A stretch of 64,000 bases of DNA from Nemertoderma westbladi (taxonomy: Eukaryota; Xenacoelomorpha; Nemertodermatida; Nemertodermatidae), in NCBI GenBank assembly GCA_032718475.1, contig JAUCBJ010003548.1, positions 81,828 through 145,827 on the forward strand. The letters run 5' to 3'. Positions 1 to 10,251 of this stretch are shown piece by piece (the stretch's first letter is position 1; each line of letters begins with the position of its first letter). Both the position numbers and the translations under genes were made by a program. The notes under the pieces were generated by a model. The model was not told the DNA's origin. It ran no database searches and worked only from the letters and a program-made list of their open reading frames with translations.

Positions 1-342
1 AAACCGCCCTACGGGCAGGTAATTCCACAAAGCTACGGGGATACATAACAGTTTAAATTTTGGTTTGGGCCTAGCCATGGCATAGGCACAGGACTAAACT
101 ATTGATAAAACAAAATTTTATACTGTAGGCCTACTACTATTAATATTAATCAGGTATCAATTTAATGTGCAGAAAATTTGTAGTGGTTACACAATACTGG
201 AATATTCAGTTATGTCGGGTCTTTTTCCAAGAAATTCGACAATCCAATTCAATCTTTAATCAATGCAAAGAAAGGCATTACTAATAACGTTAGATAAGTT
301 GGATTAAACAAATATCATAGGCTAAAGAACGATTTAACACAT

Positions 343-660
343 TCGCGCCGGACGAGGCCCAGTTATGAGATACAAATTAAAATTGAGCTACTGTATCACA
401 AAATCAGTATTTGAAACACACCGCCAATCAATCAAAGAAAGGGGGACAGTACGTGTTCAGCCCTTTTAATCTGCACCCCCCCCCCCCCCCCCCCCCCCCC
501 TCCCTTCCTACCAACCAATACATAACCGCGACATTATAAGCCTCGTTGTGCTCGTCGTGTTTTGTATTTAAATATCTTTCCTAAACGCAGACTGACGATC
601 TTTATAACAACCGATGCGTTCGATAGGCGAAGCCAGGTATGGTTTTGGTTTATAGGAATA
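343..660 (+). repeat. Dispersed repeat family A, copy 1
   Basis: The segment from GGCCCAGTTATGAGATAC onward recurs at 5,568-5,760 in the same orientation, and part of it recurs inverted near 39,170-39,275. Shared landmarks, in order, are the GGCCCAGTTATGAG start, a GAAAGGGGGACAGTACGTG block, a long C tract (25 C at 476-500), ACATAACCGCGACAT, and a tail with GCCTCGTTG and AAACGCAGACTGACGATC. No coding frame is visible. It is probably a non-autonomous mobile element, class unknown. Confidence 0.75.
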
Positions 661-1110
661 TAGTCTACTCAGTACCGGTACTCGTCCTCATGAGCCTGAG
701 TTATAGTGTGGCAATTTAGATGCAGCAGTTGCACCCGACCAGCCGGAAACTCGGAACAATAGGCCTACTGCTTGTACTATGCCGTCTATGCGGGTCAATT
801 TCAACACCGCCGGATACTGGGTGATGGCAGAGTGAGATTAAAAAACCGGATTAATTCATCCTCGGTTACGGTCAGTCCAGTTTGCCCATAGCGGCAGCGA
901 TACCGAAAGTCGATGTCAACAGACAGAGGCGGCCTTGGTGGTGAGTTCGTCTGTTGTTTCATTTCAATTCCAACACTTTTCTGGGCAGCTGGGTAGACTC
1001 TGGTAGTGGGTACCTGAACTTAGAATGCCGGTCAGAAATTAATTTTCTTTCATTGCTGACAGGAGCGTGGTCGTGTGTTGTCGTAGTTCAGTACCGTACC
1101 GGTAGTTATG
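661..1110. other. No gene recognised
   Basis: Unique-looking sequence with no convincing exon, repeat or RNA gene. The 63-codon open frame near 954 has no recognisable features. Confidence 0.5.
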
Positions 1111-1112
1111 TA

Positions 1113-1494
1113 GGGGGCCGTCCAAGTATGACGTCAGCACTTTAGGGGGGGGGGGGGAAGGGGGGTTGGGAAAATCTGATGACGTGCTGATGAGGGGAGG
1201 GGATGGGATCAGCCAAAATCTGACGTCAGCATGTTCATTTATAGGTGCTAGAAGAGATATAGCAGAAGAGTAAATAGCTTGCCTATTTTAATTGTTCGAA
1301 GACCCAGAAGGCCCGTAGCACGACCTTCTGTTTCAGTTACCAGTCACCATGTTTCAGTGATTAGGACGCGAAAAATTTTTTAATCTGATTTAGGGGAGGG
1401 GGGGTGTCAACGCCTATCTGATGACATCTGATTTAGGGGAGGGAGGGGGTCAACATTTTGGGGAAAAGTGCAGACGTCTTACTTGGACGGCCCC
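1113..1494. mobile_element. MITE with TA target duplication
   Basis: Both ends carry the same inverted sequence. The left end reads GGGGGCCGTCCAAGTATGAC and the reverse complement of the right end reads GGGGCCGTCCAAGTAAGAC. The element is flanked by TA at 1,111-1,112 and 1,495-1,496, as expected for a Tc1/mariner-type target site. The interior is G-rich with repeated TGACGTCAGCA-like and TCTGAT(T/G)-GGGGAGG blocks and a 13-G run at 1,145-1,157. It has no transposase frame, so it would be non-autonomous. The superfamily is inferred from the TA duplication only. Confidence 0.75.
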
Positions 1495-1869
1495 TAGTTG
1501 GCGGTTGCTACCGGTCCGGTCAGCCGGTTGTACAGTCTGACAGTAGTAGGACGGTACGGCGCCAACGGACCCTCTAAACAAACTCAGGACCGCAGTCCGC
1601 ACTGCAGTGCGAGTGCATGGCTAATTAGGGCCTACAGAATTCAGGAATTACAGAATTAGGCCTGTCCTGGTCCTGTACCAGTATACGTGATCTATAATCA
1701 CTGCACCGGTACCGAGGTAATAGTCAGCCAGTACCGTAAAACACCGAATACAGTATGATAGTATTGAGTATTGTCTGATTCCAGATTCAGGGATTGAGTA
1801 TAGTACCTGTACAGGCAGACAGGCCACAATGGTATTACTGTAATTTCGTAATTTGCCAGAAACCCAGTT
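1495..1869. other. No gene recognised
   Basis: Unique-looking sequence rich in TAGGCCT- and ACCGGTAC-type words that are scattered through the whole window. No exon or RNA gene is supported. Confidence 0.5.
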
Positions 1870-2170
1870 GATTTAGTCTCCTAGCAACCAGTTGATCTGA
1901 TGCCAAGCCTAATAATTTTTGGGTAGATAAATTTATTATAACTGTAAGACAGTTACACAGATGCTGCACGAAGACCCCACGCAAATTCAACTTGTAAAAT
2001 TTCTAAACTTTGGCCAGACTACATGTGTACCAAGTTTGGTTAAATTTCATTAACATTTGGCTGAGTTATTAACGTTTAAACATTTAACAGATCGACAGAA
2101 CAACAGACACACCGATTAAGTTAGTGGTACCTGTATGCTAAGCTCGCTTACTTTCGTCGCTCGCCCCACA
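1870..2170 (-). mobile_element. Dispersed family B element, copy 1
   Basis: The reverse complement matches 38,168-38,530 almost end to end. It starts GTGGGGCGAGC, runs through a GGTACCACTAACT block and a core ending CCAAACTTGGTACA then ATGTAGTCTGGC, then GTGGGGTCTTCG, and ends in GGTTGCTAGGAGACT. Related copies at 6,906, 14,252 and 23,494 share the GTGGGGCGAGCCACGAAG terminus. There is no coding capacity, so it is probably a non-autonomous transposon. Confidence 0.8.
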
Positions 2171-2249
2171 TAACATATATAACGACAATAGAAGCAATAA
2201 ATATCGTTATGCTCATGAAATCCATAACTCGTTTTGGTTGTTACAGAAG

Positions 2250-3510
2250 TTTATATAAGTTAAATATTTTGTTATCGCCAAATACTGAATGCCACCATCA
2301 TGATCTCACACCAAAAAAATTACTGAGCACCAAATATATTTTAAAGGTAGCACCAATTTACATCCCCCAATATTGAATATCTCTCTCACCAAAAACAATT
2401 ATTCATCCCCCAAAACAATAATTTATCCCCAAAAACAATTATTCCTACCCCAAAAGCAATTATTCAATCTCCCTAAAATAATTATTTGTCAACCAAAAAC
2501 AATTCTTCCAGCACCAAATATTTTATGGAAAATTTATTTATACAAATTCATTCTTTATTTCCATAAATCAAACAAAATGTTTGATCATATTATACCGACG
2601 ATCCTCAGGTGAGTACAAAACAAAGACCCAATTAAAAAACCTGCTTAATCTTGTAACATGTGTTAACTTTCGTTTATTGTTTTGGTTCCCCCAATACGCC
2701 TCTGTAACCTGCTCCATTACTAACCTGATTCTTTAAATAGCAGGGACCTAACGCTCTATGGGACCTAACGCTCTTTGTGCCTTTACTCGACTTTACCTCT
2801 TTGTTTTGTACACAACGGGCAGTAAAGTCTTGGGTCTTTGCTCTTTGTTTTATACTCACGACCCGACGATCCTCGTACCAATAGTCTGTAACTAAGAGTC
2901 TGCTTATTTTGGTAGAATATTTGATTATTTTGGGGGAATAAGCATTTATTTTGAGGGATTATGTATTTATTTTGGGGGAAATATGTTTTTATTTTGGGGG
3001 AATATGTATTTATTTTGGGGGATTATGTATTTATTTTGGAGAAATATGTTTTTATTTTGGGGGAATATGTATTTATTTTGGGGGATTATGTATTTATTTT
3101 GGGGGATTATGTATTTATTTTGGGGGAAAATATATTTATTTTGGGGAATTATGTATTTATCTTAGGGGCAGCAAATGTATTTCTTTTGGGAAAATTTGCA
3201 TTTATTTTGGGAAAATTTGTACTTATTTTGGGAAAATTTGTATTTATTTTGGGGGTTTTGTCATTTATTTTGGTGTGAATAATTGGTTTTGGGGAGCATT
3301 CATTTATTTTGGTGTTGAATAATTGTTTTTGGTGTTGAATAATTGTTTTTAGTGTTGAATAATTGTTTTTAGTGTTGAATAATTGTTTTTGGTGTTAAAA
3401 AATTTATTTTGGAGTTTGAATAATTTTTTTTGGGGTCACATTATTATAATTGGTGTAATATAACTTTTTGTTGGTGAAATATTTTATTTGATTTATTTTG
3501 GTATCATATA
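2250..3510. mobile_element. Foldback-like element with minisatellite arms
   Basis: The left arm (about 2,250-2,550) is C-rich, with units such as CCCCAAAACAATAATT. The right arm (about 2,900-3,510) holds the complementary G-rich units, TTTTGGGGGAATATG (~21 bp) and TTGGTGTTGAATAATTG. The arms can pair with each other, and a shorter inverted match (GTACAAAACAAAGACCCA against TGGGTCTTTG..TTTATACTC) lies inside them around 2,612 and 2,830. Long inverted arms built of short tandem repeats are characteristic of Foldback-type elements. There is no transposase, and the exact ends are not fixed. Confidence 0.65.
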
Positions 3511-3863
3511 TCAATAGTATTATCAATTATATGTATTATATTATATGTATTATCAATTGGTAGCCTTTTGTCATCTTCCACAATAAATATTTTAGAGTTA
3601 ACTAGAAATTAGACCTATTCTCATAGTATTCTGAACAGTACATAATATGGACCCCAAAACTCCAGATAGTGGCGCAAATTTACCGCAAAAAATTATCTTC
3701 AGCGCAAATTGACCGCAAATACCATGTGGGTGGACTTGTGTACTTTAGAACCTCCAGCGCAAATACCATGAGTATGGTCTTAGTGTACTTTGGACGTTAT
3801 GGTGTTAATGTTTTTAATGGACATTGGCATAATGAAAGGTCTTGATGTTTTTAATGGATTTAT

Positions 3864-4579
3864 ATAGTGGGGTCAGTGGACATAGTGGGGTTAGTGGACA
3901 TAGTGGGGTTAGTGGACATAGTGGTGTTAGTGGACATAGTTGGGTTAGTGGACATAGTGAGGTTAGTGGACATAGTGGGGTTAGTGGACATTATGGAGTT
4001 ACTGGACGTAGTGGGTTTAGTGGACATGGTGGGGTTAGTGGACATAGTGGGGTTAGTAGACATAGTGGGGTTAGTGGACATTATGGAGTTACTGGACATA
4101 GTGGGGTCAGTGGACATTATGGAGTTACTGGTCATAGTGGGGTTAGTGGACATTATGGAGTTACTGGACATAGTGGAGTCAGTGGACATTATGGAGTTAC
4201 TGGTCATAGTGGGGTTAGTGGACATTGAGTTACTGGACATAGTGGGGTTAGTGGACATAGTGGGGTTAGTGGACATAGTGGGGTTAGTGGACATAGTTGG
4301 GTTAGTGGACATAGTGGGGTTAGTGGACACAGTGGGGTTAGTGGACAGTATGGAGTTACTGGACATAGTGGGGTTAGTGGACATAGTGGGGTTAGTGGAC
4401 ATTGAGTTACTGGACATAGTGGGGTTAGTGGACATAGTGGGGTTAGTGGACATAGTGGGGTTAGTGGACATAGTTGGGTTAGTGGACATAGTGGGGTTAG
4501 TGGACACAGTGGGGTTAGTGGACATTATGGAGTTACTGGACATAGTGGGGTTAGTGGAGATTATGGAGTTACTGGACTA
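3864..4579. repeat. 18-bp minisatellite array
   Basis: About 40 units of AGTGGGGTTAGTGGACAT, with variants carrying ATTATGGAGTTACTGG that produce a 36-bp dimer rhythm between about 4,080 and 4,215. The period is a multiple of three, so open frames exist on both strands (for example repeated VDIVGL on plus and STNPTM on minus). These frames lack start context, splice signals or composition breaks and are not called as genes. Confidence 0.95.
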
Positions 4580-4868
4580 TAGTAAAAATTTCTTATCGTG
4601 AAAGCAATTGTAATGAATCGGAAGTTTATTGCGTGTTGGTTTTTTGCAATAAATCCCGATTCATTACAATATGTAAAAGAAATTGAACCGTTCGTAACGT
4701 GACGATTCTTCAGATTATTCGATATCATTAGGAAGCTACAGAATCACATTACAATGATTCCTAGACATCATCTGTCTTCGTATGCGGTAGAGTCATCTGA
4801 ATTTGATTGAGAAATAGTCGAGGAATTATAAAATAAATGGCTGCGAAAAGCTTTTTAATCCCAATTAT

Positions 4869-5543
4869 TTACAGTGTTCTACAGTGTTCCACAGTCCTCT
4901 ACAGTGCTCTACAGTGCTCTACAATGCTCTACAGTGCTCTACAGTGTTCTACAGTCCTCTACAGTGCTCTACAATGCTCTACAGTGCTCCACAGTGCTCT
5001 ACAGTGCTCTACAATGTTCTACAGTGCTCTACAGTGTTCTACAGTCCTCTACAGTGTTCTACAGTCCTCTACAGTGTTCTACAATGCTCTACAGTGCTCT
5101 ACAATGCTCTACAGTGCTCTACAGTGTTCTACAGTCCTCTACAGTGCTCTACAATGCTCTACAGTGCTCTACAGTGCTCTACAGTGCTCTACAATGTTCT
5201 ACAGTGCTCTACAGTGTTCTACAGTCCTCTACAGTGTTCTACAGTGCTCTACAATGCTCTACAGTGCTCTACAGTGTTCTACAGTGCTCTACAGTGCTCT
5301 ACAGTGTTCTACAGTCCTCTACAGTGTTCTACAGTGCTCTACAGTGTTCTACAGTGCTCTACAATGCTCTACAATGCTCTACAGTGCTCTACAGTGTTCT
5401 ACAGTGCTCTACAATGCTCTACAGTGCTCTACAGTGCTCTACAATGCTCTACAGTGCTCTACAGTGCTCTACAGTGTTCTACAGTCCTCTACAGTGTTCT
5501 ACAGTCCTCTACAATGCTCTACAGTGCTCTACAGTGTTCTACA
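4869..5543. repeat. 12-bp minisatellite array
   Basis: About 56 units of CTCTACAGTGCT, with G/A (CAGTG/CAATG) and TGC/TGT/TCC variants. It ends directly against the family B/A sequence GTGGGGCCTTCGCGCAGCAC. All three plus frames are open because the period is divisible by three (repeated LQCSTVLYSA), which is an artefact of the period. A short relic of the same unit lies at 7,106-7,131. Confidence 0.95.
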
Positions 5544-5549
5544 CGTTCG

Positions 5550-6090
5550 TGGGGCCTTCGCGCAGCACGAGGCCCAGTTATGAGATACAAATTAAAATTG
5601 AGCGACTGTATCACAAAATCAGGTTTTGAGAAATTTACCCACACCACCAATCAATCAAAGAAAGGGGGACAGTACGTGTTCACCCCTTTTAATCCCCCCC
5701 CCCCCCCCACCCTTCCCAACCACCAATACATAACCGCGACATCTACCACCCACGGAAGGGTAGCACGAACTTATTTCCAATCGCACGTTCAATATGCAAA
5801 GCCAGGTGGTTTATAGGAATATAATAAACGCAGTACTCGTATTCATTATAAGCCTCGTTGCGTTCGTCCTGTTTTGTATTTAAATATATTTCTTAAACGC
5901 AGGCTAGGACGTTCTTTATAATAATAATAACTAGGGATGCGATCAATATGTGAAGCCAGGTGGTTTATATAATAATTTAGTCAACGCAGTACTCGCCTTC
6001 ATTATATGCCTCGTTGCGCTCGTCGCTTGTCCTGTTTTGTTATAAAATATTTTTCCTAAACGCAGACTGACGATCTTTATACAGTTATAA
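5550..6090 (+). repeat. Dispersed family A, copy 2, tail duplicated
   Basis: It begins with GTGGGGCCTTCGCGCAGCAC, then follows copy 1 through GGCCCAGTTATGAGATAC, GAAAGGGGGACAGTACGTG, a 15-C run (5,694-5,708) and ACATAACCGCGACAT. The tail block (AAGCCAGGTGGTTTATA ... CGCAGTACTCG ... GCCTCGTTGCG ... AAACGCAG) occurs twice in tandem, at about 5,797-5,920 and 5,952-6,085. Confidence 0.75.
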
Positions 6091-6905
6091 CTATGCGAAG
6101 TTTCGAAACTGTGCGAGTAACTGTTGATACATCTATGTGGATATGTGTGATATGTGGAGATGTGTGATACAACGCCAACGCATCTTATGCCGATGTAGTA
6201 ATATGGGTATTGAAATAATATTAAATTAATGTACACTCTTAAAGCTGCAGCGAAAAAATGTAGCTAATTTCCTAGGTTACATATAAAATAATAATATTAT
6301 TTTTAAGAACATTAATTTTACTACTTTGCAAAAATTCAATTAAAAAATAACCAGACATATACATTGTGGAATAAACTATTTCAGAAGCCTACACAACAGC
6401 CATGCCATGGATAGTATTTATGTTATGATATCTGTCATTCACCTGAGATAGCAATACAACATTTATAGTGAATTTAAAGAATGCTGTCTGGGCTGGAATA
6501 GCAATACTGGCTGTCTATTACTATTCCTCTCTGGTTAGTCTTAGCAACAACTCCCAGCCAGCAGCAGAGACTTGACCAATAATCATTCCCAGCAACTGGG
6601 AATGACACACACATCCCATCTATGTACCAGCATGTTGGCCAATAAATGAGCAGTATTTAATGAGAACAAATTTTTTTTGCCGTTTTAATTACTTTAGATC
6701 AATTAAAGACACAATTATTAAAGCAAATCACTTGAACTAATTAAAAACTATAATAGAATGGCGTATGGGGATTACATCTGTATAATTTTTAATTATAATT
6801 ATTTAAATCTTATACTGTAAAACAATTAATTTCCTTTAAAAGGCAGGTTGAAAATGGTGTTTTTACCGTAATAACTTAATTAACTAATTAACTGCTATTA
6901 TCTTA
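6091..6905. other. No gene recognised
   Basis: AT-rich sequence without a recognisable exon, element end or RNA gene. Confidence 0.5.
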
Positions 6906-7107
6906 GCTTCTCGAAGGCCACACTGAAATTCTACTTGGAAAATTTCTAAACTTTTGCCAAACAACATGTGTACCAAGTTTGGATAGATTTCATCAAAGAT
7001 TGGCCGAGTTATTAACGTTTAAAATTGAACACGACAGAACGACAGAACGACAGGTTGATTAATGGTACCACTACGCTAAGGCTCACTCACTTCGTGGCTC
7101 GCCCCAC
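6906..7107 (-). mobile_element. Dispersed family B element, copy 2
   Basis: Read on the minus strand it opens GTGGGGCGAGCCACGAAGTG and passes through the family core (ATAACTCGGCCAA, CCAAACTTGGTACACATGT, TTTAGAAATTTTCCAAG). At its outer edge (7,106 on plus) it abuts 2.5 units of the 12-bp minisatellite. Non-coding. Confidence 0.75.
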
Positions 7108-7131
7108 AGTGCTCTACAATGCTCTACAGTG
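7106..7131. repeat. Relic of the 12-bp minisatellite
   Basis: CAGTGCTCTACAATGCTCTA and the following CAGTG match the units of the 4,869-5,543 array. They sit immediately beside a family B terminus, as the main array sits beside the related GTGGGGCCTTCGCG terminus. Confidence 0.8.
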
Positions 7132-7409
7132 TTACGTAATTAAATAGCTTAGCGCAGATGAACTTTCTAACGTTCATTTCTCCGATATTTCCCAACAAAA
7201 TTTAGATGTAAATTTCCATAAGTTTCTATTTCTTTAGGGTTGAGTCGGCTACTTATGTAAACTCAATTTGTTCAGTCCAGTAAAAAGCTGTAGCCTAACA
7301 ACCCTAAACAAATTCGGGTTAAAGTTTACAGCAGCTGTAGATTTTATAACATATTGTACGAGAATAACTATTCTGACACCTGGAATACACATAATAACCA
7401 TTCTCTAAT

Positions 7410-7650
7410 AATATATTATGGGTTGTTTTGTTCAGAATTGGTAAAAATGTGGAAGGTCATCAGTGGGGGTTGAACCAGCGCTATACTCAATTGAACAAAG
7501 ACGAGTCAGAGGAATGTGGTTCAACTGGTTATCGCCACTTATCAGGCGTAATAGCCCTAAACAGAGCCGTGGCGTATAGCGCTGGTTCAAACATCGGCAA
7601 CTTGCTTCCTCAATTTACCACTTTTGATGAAAACAACGCAACATAATATA
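7410..7650. mobile_element. MITE-like inverted repeat
   Basis: A perfect 17-bp inverted repeat (7,470-7,486 TTGAACCAGCGCTATAC; 7,574-7,590) lies inside a weaker ~65-bp inverted repeat. The left part reads GTTTTGTTCAGAATTGGTAA and the reverse complement of the right part reads GTTTTCATCAAAAGTGGTAA. The 72-codon frame across it is a by-product. No target duplication was identified. Confidence 0.55.
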
Positions 7651-8692
7651 ATTTTATTACAAGTCGCATCATCTCAAACTAAATTTATTTATTTACATTA
7701 ATGATAACTGTTTGGTAAAGCGAAGAATTCGTTCATAACGCGACTCAAAGTATGATTTTGAGCGTCATGGCAACTGAAAAGCTTTACCGACGGCTTAACT
7801 TTAATTAGAATTCGGGCCTGTTTTGTTTCAATTGCCGGTAGAAACACTATATAATATCAATGTATTAGCCAATTAATGAATAGATTACGTAAGAATGCAT
7901 TTAATCCTAGCGTTGAATATAGATTACATGTAGCAGTTAAACATATTCACTATGTTAATTATAATTGTTGGTCCTTAATAATAAATACTCTTATAACAGA
8001 ACGCATAATTAAAATGTTGGCACTAACAGCCACAACCAATCCAATGTTATGCTTGTATTATTATGCAATATCCTTCCAATCTCGCCAAATATTATGCAAG
8101 TAGGCCGGCCTAGTGTTCATTGAAATGGAACTCATCCCTAATATTGCACTGGTTCAATGAGCATACTGTACAGTGTACACGAATAAATTCATTTCATGGT
8201 AATAGCAATGTAAATTTGTAAAACGATGGTGTGCATAAAACAAAGCATAATTCAGGGATATGGTCTGGTCAGGTCACGCCATGGTTAGCTTTTAGCTACG
8301 TCATATTGAATCGCAAGCGTAAATAAAGATATTACGCGGTTCACCGCCGAATCGAACAAGTGTTTCGGAATCGCTAGACGCTAATTCAGTAACACTTTTG
8401 AGACGAACGGACATTTACTAATTCCTATGATTTTTATGTTTGTAAGTTTCTGGACGAAATGTCGTATAATAATTCAGACACAATGAATTCTTCTCGAGAA
8501 CTGAATAATTTTATTAGGTATCCATGATTTGGTAGTTAGAAATCCGGCATAGGAGTGTACACGTGAAGATGCCCCGTAGTACGGATAGTTCTGAAAGACA
8601 AGACTCAGTTTAATTTTTATCAATGATAGCTCCAGCTACAGGCAAGTTAAATACCCCCGATTCAAGATAGTGTTGTCTCACATACAGATCTT
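7651..8692. other. No gene recognised
   Basis: AT-rich sequence with no element ends or exons I can support. A 75-codon open frame at 7,876-8,103 has no recognisable domain. Confidence 0.5.
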
Positions 8693-8788
8693 ACGGCTTG
8701 TTTAAAGCCTTGTTTGGTTAAGCGGCTTGTTTAAAGCCTTGTTTGGTTAAGCGGCTTGTTTAAAGCCTTGTTTGGTTAAGCGGCTTGT
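8693..8788. repeat. 29-bp tandem repeat, about 3 copies
   Basis: Three successive units of CGGCTTGTTTAAAGCCTTGT followed by TTGGTTAAG, phased at 8,701, 8,730 and 8,759, essentially identical. Confidence 0.9.
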
Positions 8789-9160
8789 TAATTAGATTTA
8801 TGTAGTAAGTAATTATAATTTGCGCCTTAGCCCTGAGTACGGACCAAAACCCCATAGAAGATTGAACTAGCATCTATGCGAAATTACGTTGTAACGTTCT
8901 AATTTTCATAATATATCGGTTCCACAATTTGTGTGCCTGTGTACCTGTCACCTGTGTTATATTATAAGTGGGAGGATATATTTTAAATATTACATGTACC
9001 ATACAGGTATAGTTGTATTCATTTTTACATACATACAGTACATTGTGCGTATTTACTTAAATAACACGCTAACCACGCTGTGCAATATATGTAATCTATT
9101 GTCATTCATATTTGCATGATTATTTAATATAATAAAAATAATAAATACAACATCTAAAAT

Positions 9161-10037
9161 GGAGACAGGGTGGAAACTGGACGCAAATCCCAACTCGGAG
9201 AATTAATATTTCGTCTCAATGTTTAATTATCAATTTAGGAAATGAGCAGGTTACCGTGGCTCGTTATTCTAACCAAAACAATAAAGTCAGCTGTTATTTG
9301 GCTCGAGATTGGATTAATTTTGATTGCGTCGAAAGACCCCCCCCCCCCCTCCCACTATAGATGAGGCAGTCGCTGCCCCTGTTCCTGACATACTATTTGG
9401 TTGCGTTTAACGTTGATTAGTCATTACCTCGCATTCTTGTACGGAGGAATTGAAGTGTTGTTTGAAGTTGATTGAAGTGAACTGTTTAACCATTTCTATG
9501 TAATGGCAGCTATCTATGGAAGCACGCACGGCACTACTTCTCGTTTTGCAAAAGCTTGAAAAGTATTACATTGACACGCGCTGACACATTATTATGCGGC
9601 GCAAGTTTGTGGTGCTGTTTCCCAGTGGTTAGTAAGTTATCCCTAGATCTAAATAACCCACTTTGCCTGTTTTCTCCCATGGAAACATACAGGATGTCTG
9701 GAACACCAGACAATCTTAATTTACTGTTTTCTATTTGTACATACCTACCACTGGTGGTACGACAGACCGCAAAGCTACACAGAGTAATAATACTGCCCGG
9801 AGTCACATTACGTAGAGCTAGCAGATAGGGGGGGGGGGGGGGTGGTGGGAAACTGTACGCAATAAAAATTCATCCCACTCCAGGGAAATTCGACGCAAAT
9901 AACAGCTGATCACTTAATTACTTGTTGAAATAACGTGCCACTGCAACCTGCTCCTTTCCTAAATTGAGAAATTAACATTGAGGCGGGATATTAATTCGCC
10001 AAGGCGGGATTTGCATCCAGTTTCCCCCCTGTCTCAG
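9161..10037. mobile_element. Element with ~150-bp terminal inverted repeats
   Basis: The left end GAGACAGGGTGGAAACTGGA is matched by the reverse complement of the right end, GAGACAGGGGGGAAACTGGA. The match continues about 150 bp through GCAAATCCC, GAATTAATAT, CTCAATGTTTAAT, CAATTTAGGAAA, GAGCAGGTT and CAGCTGTTATTTG. A 13-C run (9,337-9,349) and a 15-G run (9,828-9,842) flank the interior almost symmetrically. The interior has overlapping 90-codon frames on both strands with no recognisable domain. No target duplication is obvious. The GAGCAGGTTACAGTG motif recurs near 43,405 and 46,755. Confidence 0.75.
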
Positions 10038-10251
10038 AGTTAGATCAGAGAAATACAACTACAGTATATTGTTGATGGAATAAATTCCGCTGTCGCAATA
10101 TGATAGTTATAAAATGTTTAATTAAATGTTCTAAACGGACTAGGGTTAGGTAAGACTAAGGTTAACTCTCGTAATATTGCCAGACTTGTTCATATTATTG
10201 GTATTCGTATTTTAGTTATACATTTTAACTGAGATAGTTACCATCCGCCTT

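Noticed and set aside
2951-3322. 123-codon frame with repeated YFGG
   Set aside because: Translation of the T/G-rich foldback arm; also open in two other frames.
3860-4601. 227-244 codon open frames on both strands
   Set aside because: They translate only the 18-bp repeat, and the triplet period keeps several frames open at once. No non-repeat coding sequence is attached.
4837-5816. Three overlapping 248-310 codon plus-strand frames
   Set aside because: Translations of the 12-bp array in all three frames, running into family A repeat sequence.
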